DNA of 6,889 bases from an uncultured Bacteroidales bacterium (GCA_937915475.1 CALGIR010000065.1:1-6889); one strand, 5' to 3'; positions 1 to 6,014 are shown, counted from the stretch's first letter. Numbers and translations are program-made. Notes: generated from the sequence alone by a model not told the origin.

Positions 1-135
1 CGCAACACGAATCGTTTATGACAAAATCTGTTTTTTAACCAGAGACGAGTGATTTACTTTTCAGAATTAACACCAAACAATCTTACAAAAAACACTCTTC
101 TTGTTAACTTAACATGTATGATAAAGTACACCCAA

Positions 136-981
136 CTACTCCACCATCTCTACACTAAAACCTTCTTTTCGCAGTAGATTTAGCACTCCTTTTTCGCCAC
201 CTAAATGACCGCAGCCAACAGCAACAAAGGTTACCTGAGCATTACCCAGTTCAACTATTTTAGGAATCCAGTTCTCGTTACGCTTATCAATCAGAAACTC
301 GCCAAACTGCTTAAACTCCTCACTGCTTTCCATCATAACTTTATAAACCTTCTCAGCATCTCGGCTTTTATAGATTTCAACAAGCATTTTGAACTCTGTT
401 TTAGACTTATTAAAGTCGTCTATACTCTCCATAAGCATTTGGGTCTGCTTCTCTAGCGGAATCAAATCCATATAGCCAATTTGCTCGCCCACAGTTTCTA
501 GGCCGCCCATGGGTTTCTGTTGAGTCATAGCCTCCTGCATAAAGTATCCCTCGTACGATGCTGCCTGAGCTCCAACAACCTTTTGTATTAAAAATGACGA
601 TAGCATTAAGGGCTTTATTTGTTTTAGTATCTCTATAGGCATTTGAAGCGAATCGGCAAAGAATTTGCCTAGCCGTTGGTATTCCTCTGGGGTAATTAGC
701 TTGTCAATGCTATTATCCTTCATCATCATAGCGGTCTGTACTTCCAGAGCCATTGTGGGGCTAGACATATCAACCTCTAAAACAAGCATATTAGTTTCTG
801 CAAATTTCTCAGTCACGGCTGCATCAACAAAAAAATCGGCCTGAGGCAGGGCGTGTATCGTTCCGTAAATATATACTGGATGCTCAGTTTTATCGCCAGT
901 AACCTTGTAGAGCAACGATTGGGAAAAAACACCAATTGAAATAGCTGTCAGTACAACTAACAAAAATAATTTTCTTAGCAT
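136..981 (-). CDS. TraB/GumN family secreted protein (281 aa)
   Basis: The protein begins with a signal peptide (residues 1-20: positive MLRK, then a hydrophobic stretch ending near VFSQ), so it is probably exported to the periplasm or anchored at the envelope. The mature part has the marks of the TraB/GumN family: a GTIH motif at residues 40-43, LEVD at 68-71, GLETVGEQ at 160-167, an RNxxW segment near 234-238, and a C-terminal GCGHLGG at 256-262. The two widely spaced GxxH motifs (H43 and H259) are the paired histidines that the related Tiki proteins use as a metalloprotease centre, so a metal-dependent hydrolase activity is plausible but not shown. The length is normal for the family. The first ATG is chosen because it gives the complete signal peptide. 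The gene stands alone, with 181 bases separating it from the upstream DUF1828 gene. No strong terminator is visible in bases 1-135, which show no other gene. The family assignment is firm; the substrate and role are unknown. Confidence 0.88.
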   Translation of the reverse strand: MLRKLFLLVVLTAISIGVFSQSLLYKVTGDKTEHPVYIYGTIHALPQADFFVDAAVTEKFAETNMLVLEVDMSSPTMALEVQTAMMMKDNSIDKLITPEEYQRLGKFFADSLQMPIEILKQIKPLMLSSFLIQKVVGAQAASYEGYFMQEAMTQQKPMGGLETVGEQIGYMDLIPLEKQTQMLMESIDDFNKSKTEFKMLVEIYKSRDAEKVYKVMMESSEEFKQFGEFLIDKRNENWIPKIVELGNAQVTFVAVGCGHLGGEKGVLNLLRKEGFSVEMVE

Positions 982-1021
982 GATTTTTTAATTTGTTTGA
1001 GGTTTAATTTTACTTAAGGGT

Positions 1022-1043
1022 GGCGGAATGTTTGTGCCCCGCC
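1022..1043. other. GC-rich inverted repeat in the leader of the TraB/GumN gene
   Basis: GGCGG (1022-1026) is followed after 12 bases by CCGCC (1039-1043). This is a small GC-rich hairpin in otherwise A/T-rich intergenic DNA, about 40 bases upstream of the TraB/GumN start. There is no T-run directly after it on either strand, so it is not a standard terminator. It could be a leader hairpin, a leftover of an insertion edge, or chance. Confidence 0.3.
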
Positions 1044-1048
1044 GAGCG

Positions 1049-1058
1049 AAGCAAGTTA
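1049..1058. repeat. Left copy of 10-bp direct repeat AAGCAAGTTA
   Basis: This is an exact match to bases 2476-2485 in the same orientation. The two copies enclose the DUF1828 and DUF6978 genes, about 1.4 kb apart. They may mark the edges of an inserted segment. On the minus strand each copy reads TAACTTGCTT, which resembles a -7 promoter box, so shared promoter function is an alternative. A 10-bp match can also arise by chance. Confidence 0.35.
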
Positions 1059-1162
1059 TATATCCTACGTTAAAAAGTTTCATGCACATCAACCCACCTG
1101 CCTAACTCATTTAATCCAAATTAGTTACATCCCTTTTTCGAAGCGGTTATTTTTCTCGATTA

Positions 1163-1933
1163 TTAATTCAGCGTGAATTCTGAATGACAAAGTTCTTTCT
1201 TGCTCCAAGGAATATTTTTTACCCCATAATTCTCTAATGCATAAATTATATCTTTTGAAACTTCTTTTTCTATGTCATTATATACAACATAGTTTTGTGT
1301 TTTAGTTTCTCTCAATTGATTGATGTCATTGAATGCCATTATCGAGGATAGTACAGTATCCTTTTTAGCATTATTAATTGTTTTAATTAAACGCTCTGGC
1401 TTATTTTTTGATTGAGGTATTAAAAAATCAATATTATGGTCAAATCCACTTTTACCTGTTAATTTTAAATCTTTTGAAAAGATTATTCCACTGCTTCTAA
1501 AAAAAAGTTCAACATCTTCTTTAAATAATGAATAAACAGTCTCTTGTGCAAGATTAAACATATCATTTACTGCTAATATTGCTTGTAATAGATAATGCTT
1601 CTTTTGACCAATATTATTATTTGTAGCATCTACAAAGAGTTCGTCACTATTACCTACTTTTACTCCAAACCCATTTAATGCGATTTTTAAAATACTATCT
1701 CTTTTTGGTGTGTTAATCTCAAAACCTGACATTCTTAAATCAGAGATAGTATAACCATTATCAGTTAATTTTAGAGAGTTTTCAGTTTTGATTAAATAAA
1801 TATCAAGATGGTCATTATGTCTGTCAAGAAAAGGGGTAGAAATTGAACAAATTTTACCTTCCTCAACGCTTTTGACTATAGTGTTGTCCTTAATCCACCT
1901 TAGATACTCGGTAATAACTTGTTGACATTCCAT
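1163..1933 (-). CDS. DUF1828/DUF1829 domain protein of unknown function (256 aa)
   Basis: The N-terminal part (about residues 25-115) matches my knowledge of DUF1828: TPFLDRHND at 33-41, an acidic/aromatic DIY at 44-46, and LTDNGYTISDL at 56-66. The C-terminal part (about 130-250) looks like DUF1829, the domain usually found with it, with SGFDHNIDF at 162-170, a lysine-rich KTINNAKKD at 184-192 and a following MAFND. The acidic residues (D165, D169) before a basic LIK segment hint at a nuclease-like core, but this is speculation. There is no signal peptide or membrane segment, so it should be cytoplasmic. The gene lies 55 bases downstream of the DUF6978-like gene on the same strand, probably co-transcribed. 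It is clearly richer in A/T than its neighbours: bases 1501-1560 hold 15 G/C of 60, against 29 of 60 for 3001-3060 in tdh. This suggests acquisition by transfer. The biochemical function is unknown. Confidence 0.8.
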   Translation of the reverse strand: MECQQVITEYLRWIKDNTIVKSVEEGKICSISTPFLDRHNDHLDIYLIKTENSLKLTDNGYTISDLRMSGFEINTPKRDSILKIALNGFGVKVGNSDELFVDATNNNIGQKKHYLLQAILAVNDMFNLAQETVYSLFKEDVELFFRSSGIIFSKDLKLTGKSGFDHNIDFLIPQSKNKPERLIKTINNAKKDTVLSSIMAFNDINQLRETKTQNYVVYNDIEKEVSKDIIYALENYGVKNIPWSKKELCHSEFTLN

Positions 1934-1978
1934 CTTTAAAACATTGGTATTTCAATAGTTGGTACTCTTTTGATGTTA

Positions 1979-1986
1979 CAAAAATA
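1979..1986 (-). promoter_or_regulatory. Possible -7 box before the DUF1828/DUF1829 gene
   Basis: The minus strand reads TATTTTTG, a full match to the Bacteroidota -7 pattern TAnnTTTG, 45 bases ahead of the start codon. No matching TTTG -33 box is seen at the proper distance. The site sits in the short gap after the DUF6978-like stop codon. If active, it would give the second gene its own transcript in addition to readthrough. In such A/T-rich DNA a chance match is quite possible. Confidence 0.25.
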
Positions 1987-1988
1987 CA

Positions 1989-2381
1989 TTATTTTAGTGA
2001 ATACTCTTTCCATTGAGTCTGTGAGTCTGTTTCTTCTATTCCAATAACAGAAACTGGGTATGCAAATTTATCATTAAAACCTTCTTTGTAAAGGTGAATA
2101 TGTGGACCTTCAAATTTTTCTCCATCAGGGTTTGTGTGTCTACCACCATTGTCATAACGAAGCATTATAATGGTTTGTCTGTAGCGCTTGTTTATAGTAT
2201 ATTTTGAAATTTCAATACTCCCCCTATAAAAATCTACGAGTAAAATATCTTTACTTGACAATGAATTTATTTGTCTAGTCCAATGAATTGGTGCGGGACC
2301 AAGTTTAATTGGCGTAGATGAATCAACAAAAACCTTTTCTTGGCTCATTAAAAAGTCATATTCACTTTGAGTAATTCCCAT
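1989..2381 (-). CDS. DUF6978-like small protein of unknown function (130 aa)
   Basis: This small soluble protein has no signal peptide or membrane segment. Its pattern fits what I recall of the DUF6978 family: an N-terminal helix beginning TQSEYDFLMSQEK, a central basic KRYRQTIIMLRYDNGG segment (65-80), the motif RHTNPDG at 81-87, GPHIHLY at 92-98, and KEGFNDKFAYP at 99-109. Four histidines (H33, H82, H94, H96) and the HxH pair are the most striking candidates for an active or metal-binding site, though no activity is established. It is the first gene of a two-gene unit with the DUF1828/DUF1829 gene 55 bases downstream. Families of this kind are often found beside DUF1828 proteins, as far as I recall, which supports a joint role. 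A toxin-antitoxin or defence role is only inferred from size, pairing and A/T-rich accessory setting. The ATG at 2379-2381 is the first in frame and gives a typical family N-terminus. Confidence 0.72.
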   Translation of the reverse strand: MGITQSEYDFLMSQEKVFVDSSTPIKLGPAPIHWTRQINSLSSKDILLVDFYRGSIEISKYTINKRYRQTIIMLRYDNGGRHTNPDGEKFEGPHIHLYKEGFNDKFAYPVSVIGIEETDSQTQWKEYSLK

Positions 2382-2475
2382 AGTTTGTTGATTTCAAATA
2401 TTATTCAATTGTTCAGATTTTCTAGGTTTTGACTTAGAATTACCGCCAACTAGTAAACGGGTTTAACAAGATACA

Positions 2476-2485
2476 AAGCAAGTTA
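2476..2485. repeat. Right copy of 10-bp direct repeat AAGCAAGTTA
   Basis: This is an exact match to bases 1049-1058, in the same orientation, lying 94 bases upstream of the DUF6978-like start. Both copies are followed by a partly similar AAAAGTTT stretch, directly here and after an extra 14 bases in the left copy. This strengthens the similarity a little. It may be an insertion-edge duplication or a shared promoter element. Confidence 0.35.
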
Positions 2486-2506
2486 CAAAAGTTTACAGTT
2501 AACCAA
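2478..2506 (-). promoter_or_regulatory. Weak candidate promoter for the DUF6978/DUF1828 unit
   Basis: On the minus strand TTG (2504-2506) is followed after 18 bases by TAACTTGC (2478-2485), an imperfect version of TAnnTTTG. It would start transcription roughly 90 bases before the DUF6978-like gene. The fit is weak and the site overlaps the 10-bp direct repeat. No better promoter was seen between this gene and the tdh terminator. Confidence 0.2.
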
Positions 2507-2549
2507 TTAGCTTAGTGCAACTCCATTAAGACGTTAATTATTGGGTAGT

Positions 2550-2576
2550 AAAAAAAAGGGAGGCAACAAGCCTCCC
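2550..2576 (-). terminator. Intrinsic terminator of tdh
   Basis: On the minus strand GGGAGGC (2570-2576) pairs with GCCTCCC (2558-2564) across a 5-base loop. A run of eight T follows (2550-2557). The stem is a perfect 7 bp, and the hairpin starts 19 bases after the tdh stop codon. It should stop tdh transcripts before they enter the DUF6978/DUF1828 genes, making that pair an independent unit. Confidence 0.9.
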
Positions 2577-2595
2577 CCTAGTAATTTATTGCTGA

Positions 2596-3558
2596 TTATA
2601 TCAGCCCTTTAGCATGCTTCTCGGCAATAACCTTAAGCATGTCGTCTGTCATTTTTTTAAGGTTCCACTCAGGCTTCCAACCCCATTCTTGGCGGGCAGC
2701 ACTGTCGTCCATATTGTTTGGCCACGAGTCTGCAATACCCTGTTTCATAGGTTCAACATCGTAGTCCATCTTAAAATTGGGTAAGTGTTTCTTTATTTCG
2801 GCAGAAATAATCTCGGGGTCGAAACTCATTGCTGTGATGTTGAAAGAGTTGCGATGCTTTAACTTGTCAGGGTCAGCTTCCATTAGGTCAATGCCAGCTT
2901 TAACGGCATCGGGCATGTACATCATATCGAGAAAGGTGCCTGCTGCAAGTGGGCAGGTGAATTTACCAGTTTTTACGGCAGCGTAGAAAATTTCTACGGC
3001 GTAATCGGTTGTACCACCACCAGGCAGGGTAACGTTTGAAATAATTCCAGGGTAGCGTACCGAACGGGTGTCAACGCCAAAACGTTTGTAGTAGTAATCG
3101 CTTAGCAGTTCGCCAGCTACTTTCGAAACTCCATACATGGTTTGTGGGCGCATAATGGTATCCTGTGGGGTATTGTCGAGTGGGGTTCCGCCACCAAACG
3201 CACCAATGGAACTAGGGGTAGAAACGGCGCAACCAAACTCACGAGCCACTTCAAGGCAGTTCATTAAACCACCAATACCAATATTCCAAGCAACCTGTGG
3301 CTTGCTCTCGCCAACTGCCGAAAGAATGGCGGCTAGGTTATAAATGGTGTCAATTTTGTATTTTTTCACCACATCGGCAATTAGTTGAGCATTGGTGGCA
3401 TCAACCACTTCTGAGGGTCCCGATTCGAGCAATTCGCTGGTTGGCTTAGTTGAACGAAAACCAGCAACCACATTGCTATTGCCATATCTTTTGCGTAATT
3501 CGAGGGTAAGTTCAGAACCAATCTGACCTACGGAGCCAATAACCAAAATATTTTTCAT
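2596..3558 (-). CDS. tdh: L-threonine 3-dehydrogenase, SDR type (320 aa)
   Basis: This NAD-dependent enzyme of the extended short-chain dehydrogenase/epimerase family oxidises L-threonine to 2-amino-3-oxobutyrate in the cytoplasm. The Rossmann glycine motif GSVGQIG is at residues 8-14, NLAAILSAVGE at 74-84, the catalytic serine region TPSSIGAFG at 114-122, and the YxxxK pair at Y142 and K146. The later segment PGIISN, GGGTTDYAVEIF and a C-terminal WGWKPEW are typical of the SDR-type threonine dehydrogenase rather than of a generic UDP-sugar epimerase. The length of about 320 aa is usual. This type is unrelated to the zinc-dependent enzyme of Escherichia coli. The partner enzyme gene, kbl, lies 426 bases away on the opposite strand, which strongly supports the assignment. 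The gene has a good promoter match about 50 bases upstream and its own terminator. The ATG start places the glycine motif at the very N-terminus, as expected. Confidence 0.93.
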   Translation of the reverse strand: MKNILVIGSVGQIGSELTLELRKRYGNSNVVAGFRSTKPTSELLESGPSEVVDATNAQLIADVVKKYKIDTIYNLAAILSAVGESKPQVAWNIGIGGLMNCLEVAREFGCAVSTPSSIGAFGGGTPLDNTPQDTIMRPQTMYGVSKVAGELLSDYYYKRFGVDTRSVRYPGIISNVTLPGGGTTDYAVEIFYAAVKTGKFTCPLAAGTFLDMMYMPDAVKAGIDLMEADPDKLKHRNSFNITAMSFDPEIISAEIKKHLPNFKMDYDVEPMKQGIADSWPNNMDDSAARQEWGWKPEWNLKKMTDDMLKVIAEKHAKGLI

Positions 3559-3610
3559 GGGAGTTTTTTGAGATTTTAACTGTTCGTAAAAAGGTTAACA
3601 ACAAGTTGCG

Positions 3611-3641
3611 CAAATATACAATATTTTGGAGAATTGCGAAA
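3611..3641 (-). promoter_or_regulatory. Predicted tdh promoter
   Basis: On the minus strand TATATTTG (3611-3618) matches the Bacteroidota -7 box TAnnTTTG exactly. TTTC (3638-3641), one base off the TTTG -33 box, lies 19 bases further upstream. This would start transcription near base 3605, leaving a leader of about 45 bases before the ATG at 3558. Confidence 0.6.
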
Positions 3642-3655
3642 TGAGGTTAATGGTG

Positions 3656-3828
3656 CTTAAAGAACAAAAGGACATGAATAAAACGGTAAGTTATACGGCT
3701 TTTTCGGTAAAATTTTCTTAAAGTTTACCCGTATTTACCGATCCATATTATTTATCAGTATTAGTCAGGGTAGATTGTGTTACATGAGGACTCAAAAAGG
3801 GAGATACTTAAAGCCGAATTTACGTAAA
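3656..3828. promoter_or_regulatory. Repeated short motifs in the tdh-kbl divergent control region
   Basis: The 426-base gap between the divergent genes (3559-3984) contains no convincing gene. It holds three copies of CTTAAAG (3656-3662, 3717-3723, 3807-3813). It also holds CGGTAA (3684-3689), CGGTAAA (3705-3711), TTTACCCG (3724-3731) and TTTACCG (3734-3740), the CGGTAAA and TTTACCG copies forming an inverted pair. Further right is the perfect 10-bp palindrome TTTACGTAAA (3819-3828). These could be binding sites of a regulator acting on both genes, for example one that senses threonine, glycine or amino-acid supply. No regulator gene for this pathway is next to them. The motifs were picked by eye, so some may be chance. 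Confidence 0.4.
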
Positions 3829-3925
3829 GTTTTTAGGTGTTCTGTGTCTTAGTTTTTTTGCTACAATTATAATTTTTATACCTATAATTATTTTCAAAAA
3901 AATCGTTCTTCAATATCAAAGTTAA

Positions 3926-3933
3926 TATCTTTG
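3926..3933 (+). promoter_or_regulatory. Predicted -7 box of the kbl promoter
   Basis: TATCTTTG matches the Bacteroidota -7 pattern TAnnTTTG exactly and lies 51 bases before the kbl ATG. The expected -33 position (about 3902-3908) has only a weak GTTCTT. The spacing to the gene is about the same as that of the tdh promoter on the other strand. Confidence 0.5.
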
Positions 3934-3984
3934 CTATATTATTATTTGAAGCACAATACATATTAACCTTTTAAAATTATAGTT

Positions 3985-5175
3985 ATGTACAATCGCATTC
4001 AAACTCATTTAAAAAAAGAACTGACCGACATAAGAGAAGCCGGCCTTTATAAAGAGGAGAGGGTAATTGTTACCCCACAAGGAGCCGAAATTAAAGTAAA
4101 AAGTGGTGCCGAGGTGCTTAACTTTTGCGCCAATAATTATCTCGGCCTATCTAACAACCCCCAACTGATTGCTGCCGCCAAAGATGCGCTCGACTCTCAT
4201 GGGTATGGCCTTTCATCAGTGCGTTTTATTTGCGGAACTCAGGATATACATAAGGAATTAGAAGCTAAAATTGCCGAGTTTTTTGGCACCGAGGATACTA
4301 TTCTGTATGCAGCTTGCTTCGATGCCAATGCTGGCCTTTTTGAGCCACTCCTTGGCGAAGAGGATGCTATTTTATCCGATACACTTAACCATGCTTCCAT
4401 TATCGACGGTGTACGTTTGTGTAAAGCCCAACGTTATCGTTACAAGAATAGTGACATGGCGGATCTTGAAGAGCAATTGAAAAAGGCTCAAGCGCAGCGT
4501 TTTAGACTTATTGTGACCGACGGTGTTTTCTCCATGGACGGCAACGTGGCTCCTATGGATAAAATTTATCAACTGGCCGAGAAATACGATGCAATGGTTA
4601 TGATTGACGAATGTCACTCTGCTGGCGTTGTAGGCGAAACAGGCCGTGGGGTTACCGAATTATTTAACCTTCGCGGGAAAATTGAAATTATCACAGGGAC
4701 ATTAGGTAAAGCCTTTGGTGGTGCAATTGGCGGGTTTACTACCGGGAAAAAGGAGATTATTGAGATGTTGCGTCAACGCTCACGTCCTTACCTATTCTCG
4801 AATTCAATTCCTCCAATGGTGGCTGCTGCAGGTATCAAGATGTTTGATATGATGACAGAAACCAACGATTTGCAGGATCGCTTGCATGAGAATACAGCTT
4901 ATTATACTGAGAAAATGAAACAAGCTGGTTTCGACATAAAACCAACCAAGAGTGCTATTGCTGCCGTTATGCTTTATGATGCTAAACTTTCGCAGAAAAT
5001 GGCTGCTAAATTACTCGATGAGGGCATTTATGTTATTGGCTTTTACTATCCAGTAGTGCCCAAAGACCAAGCTCGTATCAGGGTTCAAATTTCAGCTGCA
5101 CATACTAGGGAGCATCTCGACAAATGTATTGCTGCCTTTACTAAGGTAGGTAAAGAAATGGGTGTGATTAAGTAA
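3985..5175 (+). CDS. kbl: Glycine C-acetyltransferase (2-amino-3-ketobutyrate CoA ligase, 396 aa)
   Basis: This PLP enzyme of the alpha-oxoamine synthase family cleaves 2-amino-3-oxobutyrate with CoA to glycine and acetyl-CoA, the second step of threonine degradation after Tdh. Landmarks are FCANNYLGLSNNP at residues 47-59 (substrate entrance), SSVRFICGTQ at 77-86, the PLP-stacking histidine H136 in NHASIIDG, the cofactor aspartate D208 in DECHSAG (208-214), and the Schiff-base lysine K242 in TGTLGKAFGG. The C-terminal part contains RIRVQISAAHT, the usual substrate-binding arginine region. The length matches the family (about 395-400 aa). Relatives such as 8-amino-7-oxononanoate synthase and serine palmitoyltransferase share the fold, but the CGTQDIHKELE and DECHSAG motifs together with the adjacent tdh make Kbl the clear choice. 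The start ATG has an A/T-rich leader with no Shine-Dalgarno sequence, as is normal in Bacteroidota. A strong terminator follows. Confidence 0.96.
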   Translation: MYNRIQTHLKKELTDIREAGLYKEERVIVTPQGAEIKVKSGAEVLNFCANNYLGLSNNPQLIAAAKDALDSHGYGLSSVRFICGTQDIHKELEAKIAEFFGTEDTILYAACFDANAGLFEPLLGEEDAILSDTLNHASIIDGVRLCKAQRYRYKNSDMADLEEQLKKAQAQRFRLIVTDGVFSMDGNVAPMDKIYQLAEKYDAMVMIDECHSAGVVGETGRGVTELFNLRGKIEIITGTLGKAFGGAIGGFTTGKKEIIEMLRQRSRPYLFSNSIPPMVAAAGIKMFDMMTETNDLQDRLHENTAYYTEKMKQAGFDIKPTKSAIAAVMLYDAKLSQKMAAKLLDEGIYVIGFYYPVVPKDQARIRVQISAAHTREHLDKCIAAFTKVGKEMGVIK

Positions 5176-5224
5176 CAGAAGTTGCACAATACTTTAAGGG
5201 GGAAATTCCTTATGGAAATAGTTT

Positions 5225-5255
5225 AAAAAAACAGCCTATTAGGGCTGTTTTTTTT
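5225..5255 (+). terminator. Intrinsic terminator of kbl
   Basis: ACAGCC (5231-5236) pairs with GGCTGT (5243-5248) across a 6-base loop. The stem extends through flanking A and T runs to 12 bp, and eight T end the structure (5248-5255). It begins about 50 bases after the kbl stop. The A-run on the left means it could also work on the minus strand. It separates kbl from the TetR-TolC unit. Confidence 0.9.
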
Positions 5256-5304
5256 GCCCTTTTTTCTCGTCTATTGGTTTTATTATCGCCTAAAATGCCG
5301 TTTT

Positions 5305-5329
5305 TCGACTATTTAACACAATTAGTCGA
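5305..5329. promoter_or_regulatory. Inverted repeat, candidate TetR operator
   Basis: TCGACTA (5305-5311) and TAGTCGA (5323-5329) form perfect 7-base arms around an 11-base spacer. The whole 25-bp site lies directly upstream of the predicted -33 box of the TetR gene. Size and symmetry suit binding of a TetR-family dimer, suggesting autoregulation. A short T-run follows (TAGTTTTTTG), so a weak terminator is an alternative reading. Confidence 0.5.
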
Positions 5330-5336
5330 GTAGTTT

Positions 5337-5368
5337 TTTGTTTGTTTTATTCAAAGGTTGTACTTTTG
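5337..5368 (+). promoter_or_regulatory. Predicted promoter of the TetR-TolC operon
   Basis: TTTG (5337-5340), a 20-base spacer and TACTTTTG (5361-5368) match the Bacteroidota consensus TTTG-N19-21-TAnnTTTG in full. This is the best promoter in the window. Transcription would begin around 5372-5376. That excludes the upstream in-frame TTG at 5342 as the start of the TetR gene. Confidence 0.75.
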
Positions 5369-5395
5369 GACCATAATAGTAGAATGGTCGAATAT

Positions 5396-6010
5396 ATGAG
5401 AAAAGATAAAAGTAAGGAGCTCGATTCACGCATCAATATGCGCAACGACATTGTGAAAAGTGCCGCTGGTGTATTTGCTAAGTTTGGGTTTAAAAAAACA
5501 ACTGTGGATGATATTGCCCAAGCGCTCCGAAAGGGAAAAAGTTCTATTTACTACTATTTTAACAGTAAGGAGGATATTTTTAAAGCGGTTGTTGAAAAGG
5601 AGGCAGATTCTCTTAGGGCTAAGATAGAGGAAATAATGGCCAGCGAAATGGACACCATAGAAAAGATAAGGGCTTATGTTGAAACGCGTATGCTGTCCGT
5701 TAAGGTAATGTCAAATTACCACACGTTTATAAATGATAATGACGTAAGTAACCTCGACCTAATTGAAAAACTGCGCGCCAAATACGATACCGAAGAGCTT
5801 ATCATTATAAAAATGCTTTTAAAGGAGGGAATGGAAAATGGTCAGTTTAAAATAAAGGATATTGAACTGTCGTCAATTGCCCTTTTTACCGCAATGAAGG
5901 GGCTTGAGTTTCCTCTTTTTATCAAAAGCCCCAAAGCCCATAATTTGCTTACCATTATTGATGATATGCTCGATATCCTTTTTTACGGACTTGTAATCAG
6001 AAAAGCTTAA
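5396..6010 (+). CDS. TetR/AcrR family transcriptional regulator (204 aa)
   Basis: This DNA-binding repressor-type regulator has an N-terminal TetR helix-turn-helix at about residues 15-62: NDIVKSAAGVFAKFGF, then TTVDDIAQALRKGKSSIYYYF with the signature YYYFNSKEDIF. The C-terminal helical part (about 70-204) is the variable ligand-binding and dimerisation domain, so the inducer cannot be read from the sequence. The start is placed at the ATG at 5396 because the predicted promoter gives a transcript starting near 5374, with about 20 bases of leader. ATG 5384 (four residues longer) is a close alternative, and the earlier TTG at 5342 lies inside the promoter. The stop codon is 4 bases from the start of a TolC-family gene, so the two are almost certainly co-transcribed and the regulator probably controls an efflux system and its own expression through the inverted repeat at 5305-5329. 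About 200 aa is normal for the family. Confidence 0.92.
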   Translation: MRKDKSKELDSRINMRNDIVKSAAGVFAKFGFKKTTVDDIAQALRKGKSSIYYYFNSKEDIFKAVVEKEADSLRAKIEEIMASEMDTIEKIRAYVETRMLSVKVMSNYHTFINDNDVSNLDLIEKLRAKYDTEELIIIKMLLKEGMENGQFKIKDIELSSIALFTAMKGLEFPLFIKSPKAHNLLTIIDDMLDILFYGLVIRKA

Positions 6011-6014
6011 ATCC

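Noticed and set aside
103..113. GTTAACTTAAC as a terminator stem after the TraB/GumN gene
   Set aside because: The stem is only 5 bp of mostly A/T with a single-base loop. A T-run follows at some distance, so it is too weak to call.
1100..1106. GCCTAAC resembling one end of an integron attC site
   Set aside because: No partner of the GTTRRRY type and no long inverted repeat around it were found, and there is no integrase in the window.
3641..3721. Small 26-codon frame in the tdh-kbl gap (ATG at 3641, stop TAA at 3719)
   Set aside because: It has no run of threonine, glycine or other regulatory codons and no hairpin that would make it an attenuation leader. Such short frames are expected by chance.
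3865..3889. Inverted repeat AATTATA...TATAATT upstream of kbl
   Set aside because: The arms are made only of A and T in a very A/T-rich stretch, so a chance match is likely.
4372..4617. Minus-strand open frame of 81 codons inside kbl
   Set aside because: It lies wholly within the well-supported kbl gene and shows no recognisable motif.
5342..5395. Extended N-terminus of the TetR gene starting at TTG 5342
   Set aside because: The stretch contains the full -7 box TACTTTTG and its spacer, so it is promoter DNA. The added residues also do not belong to the TetR fold.
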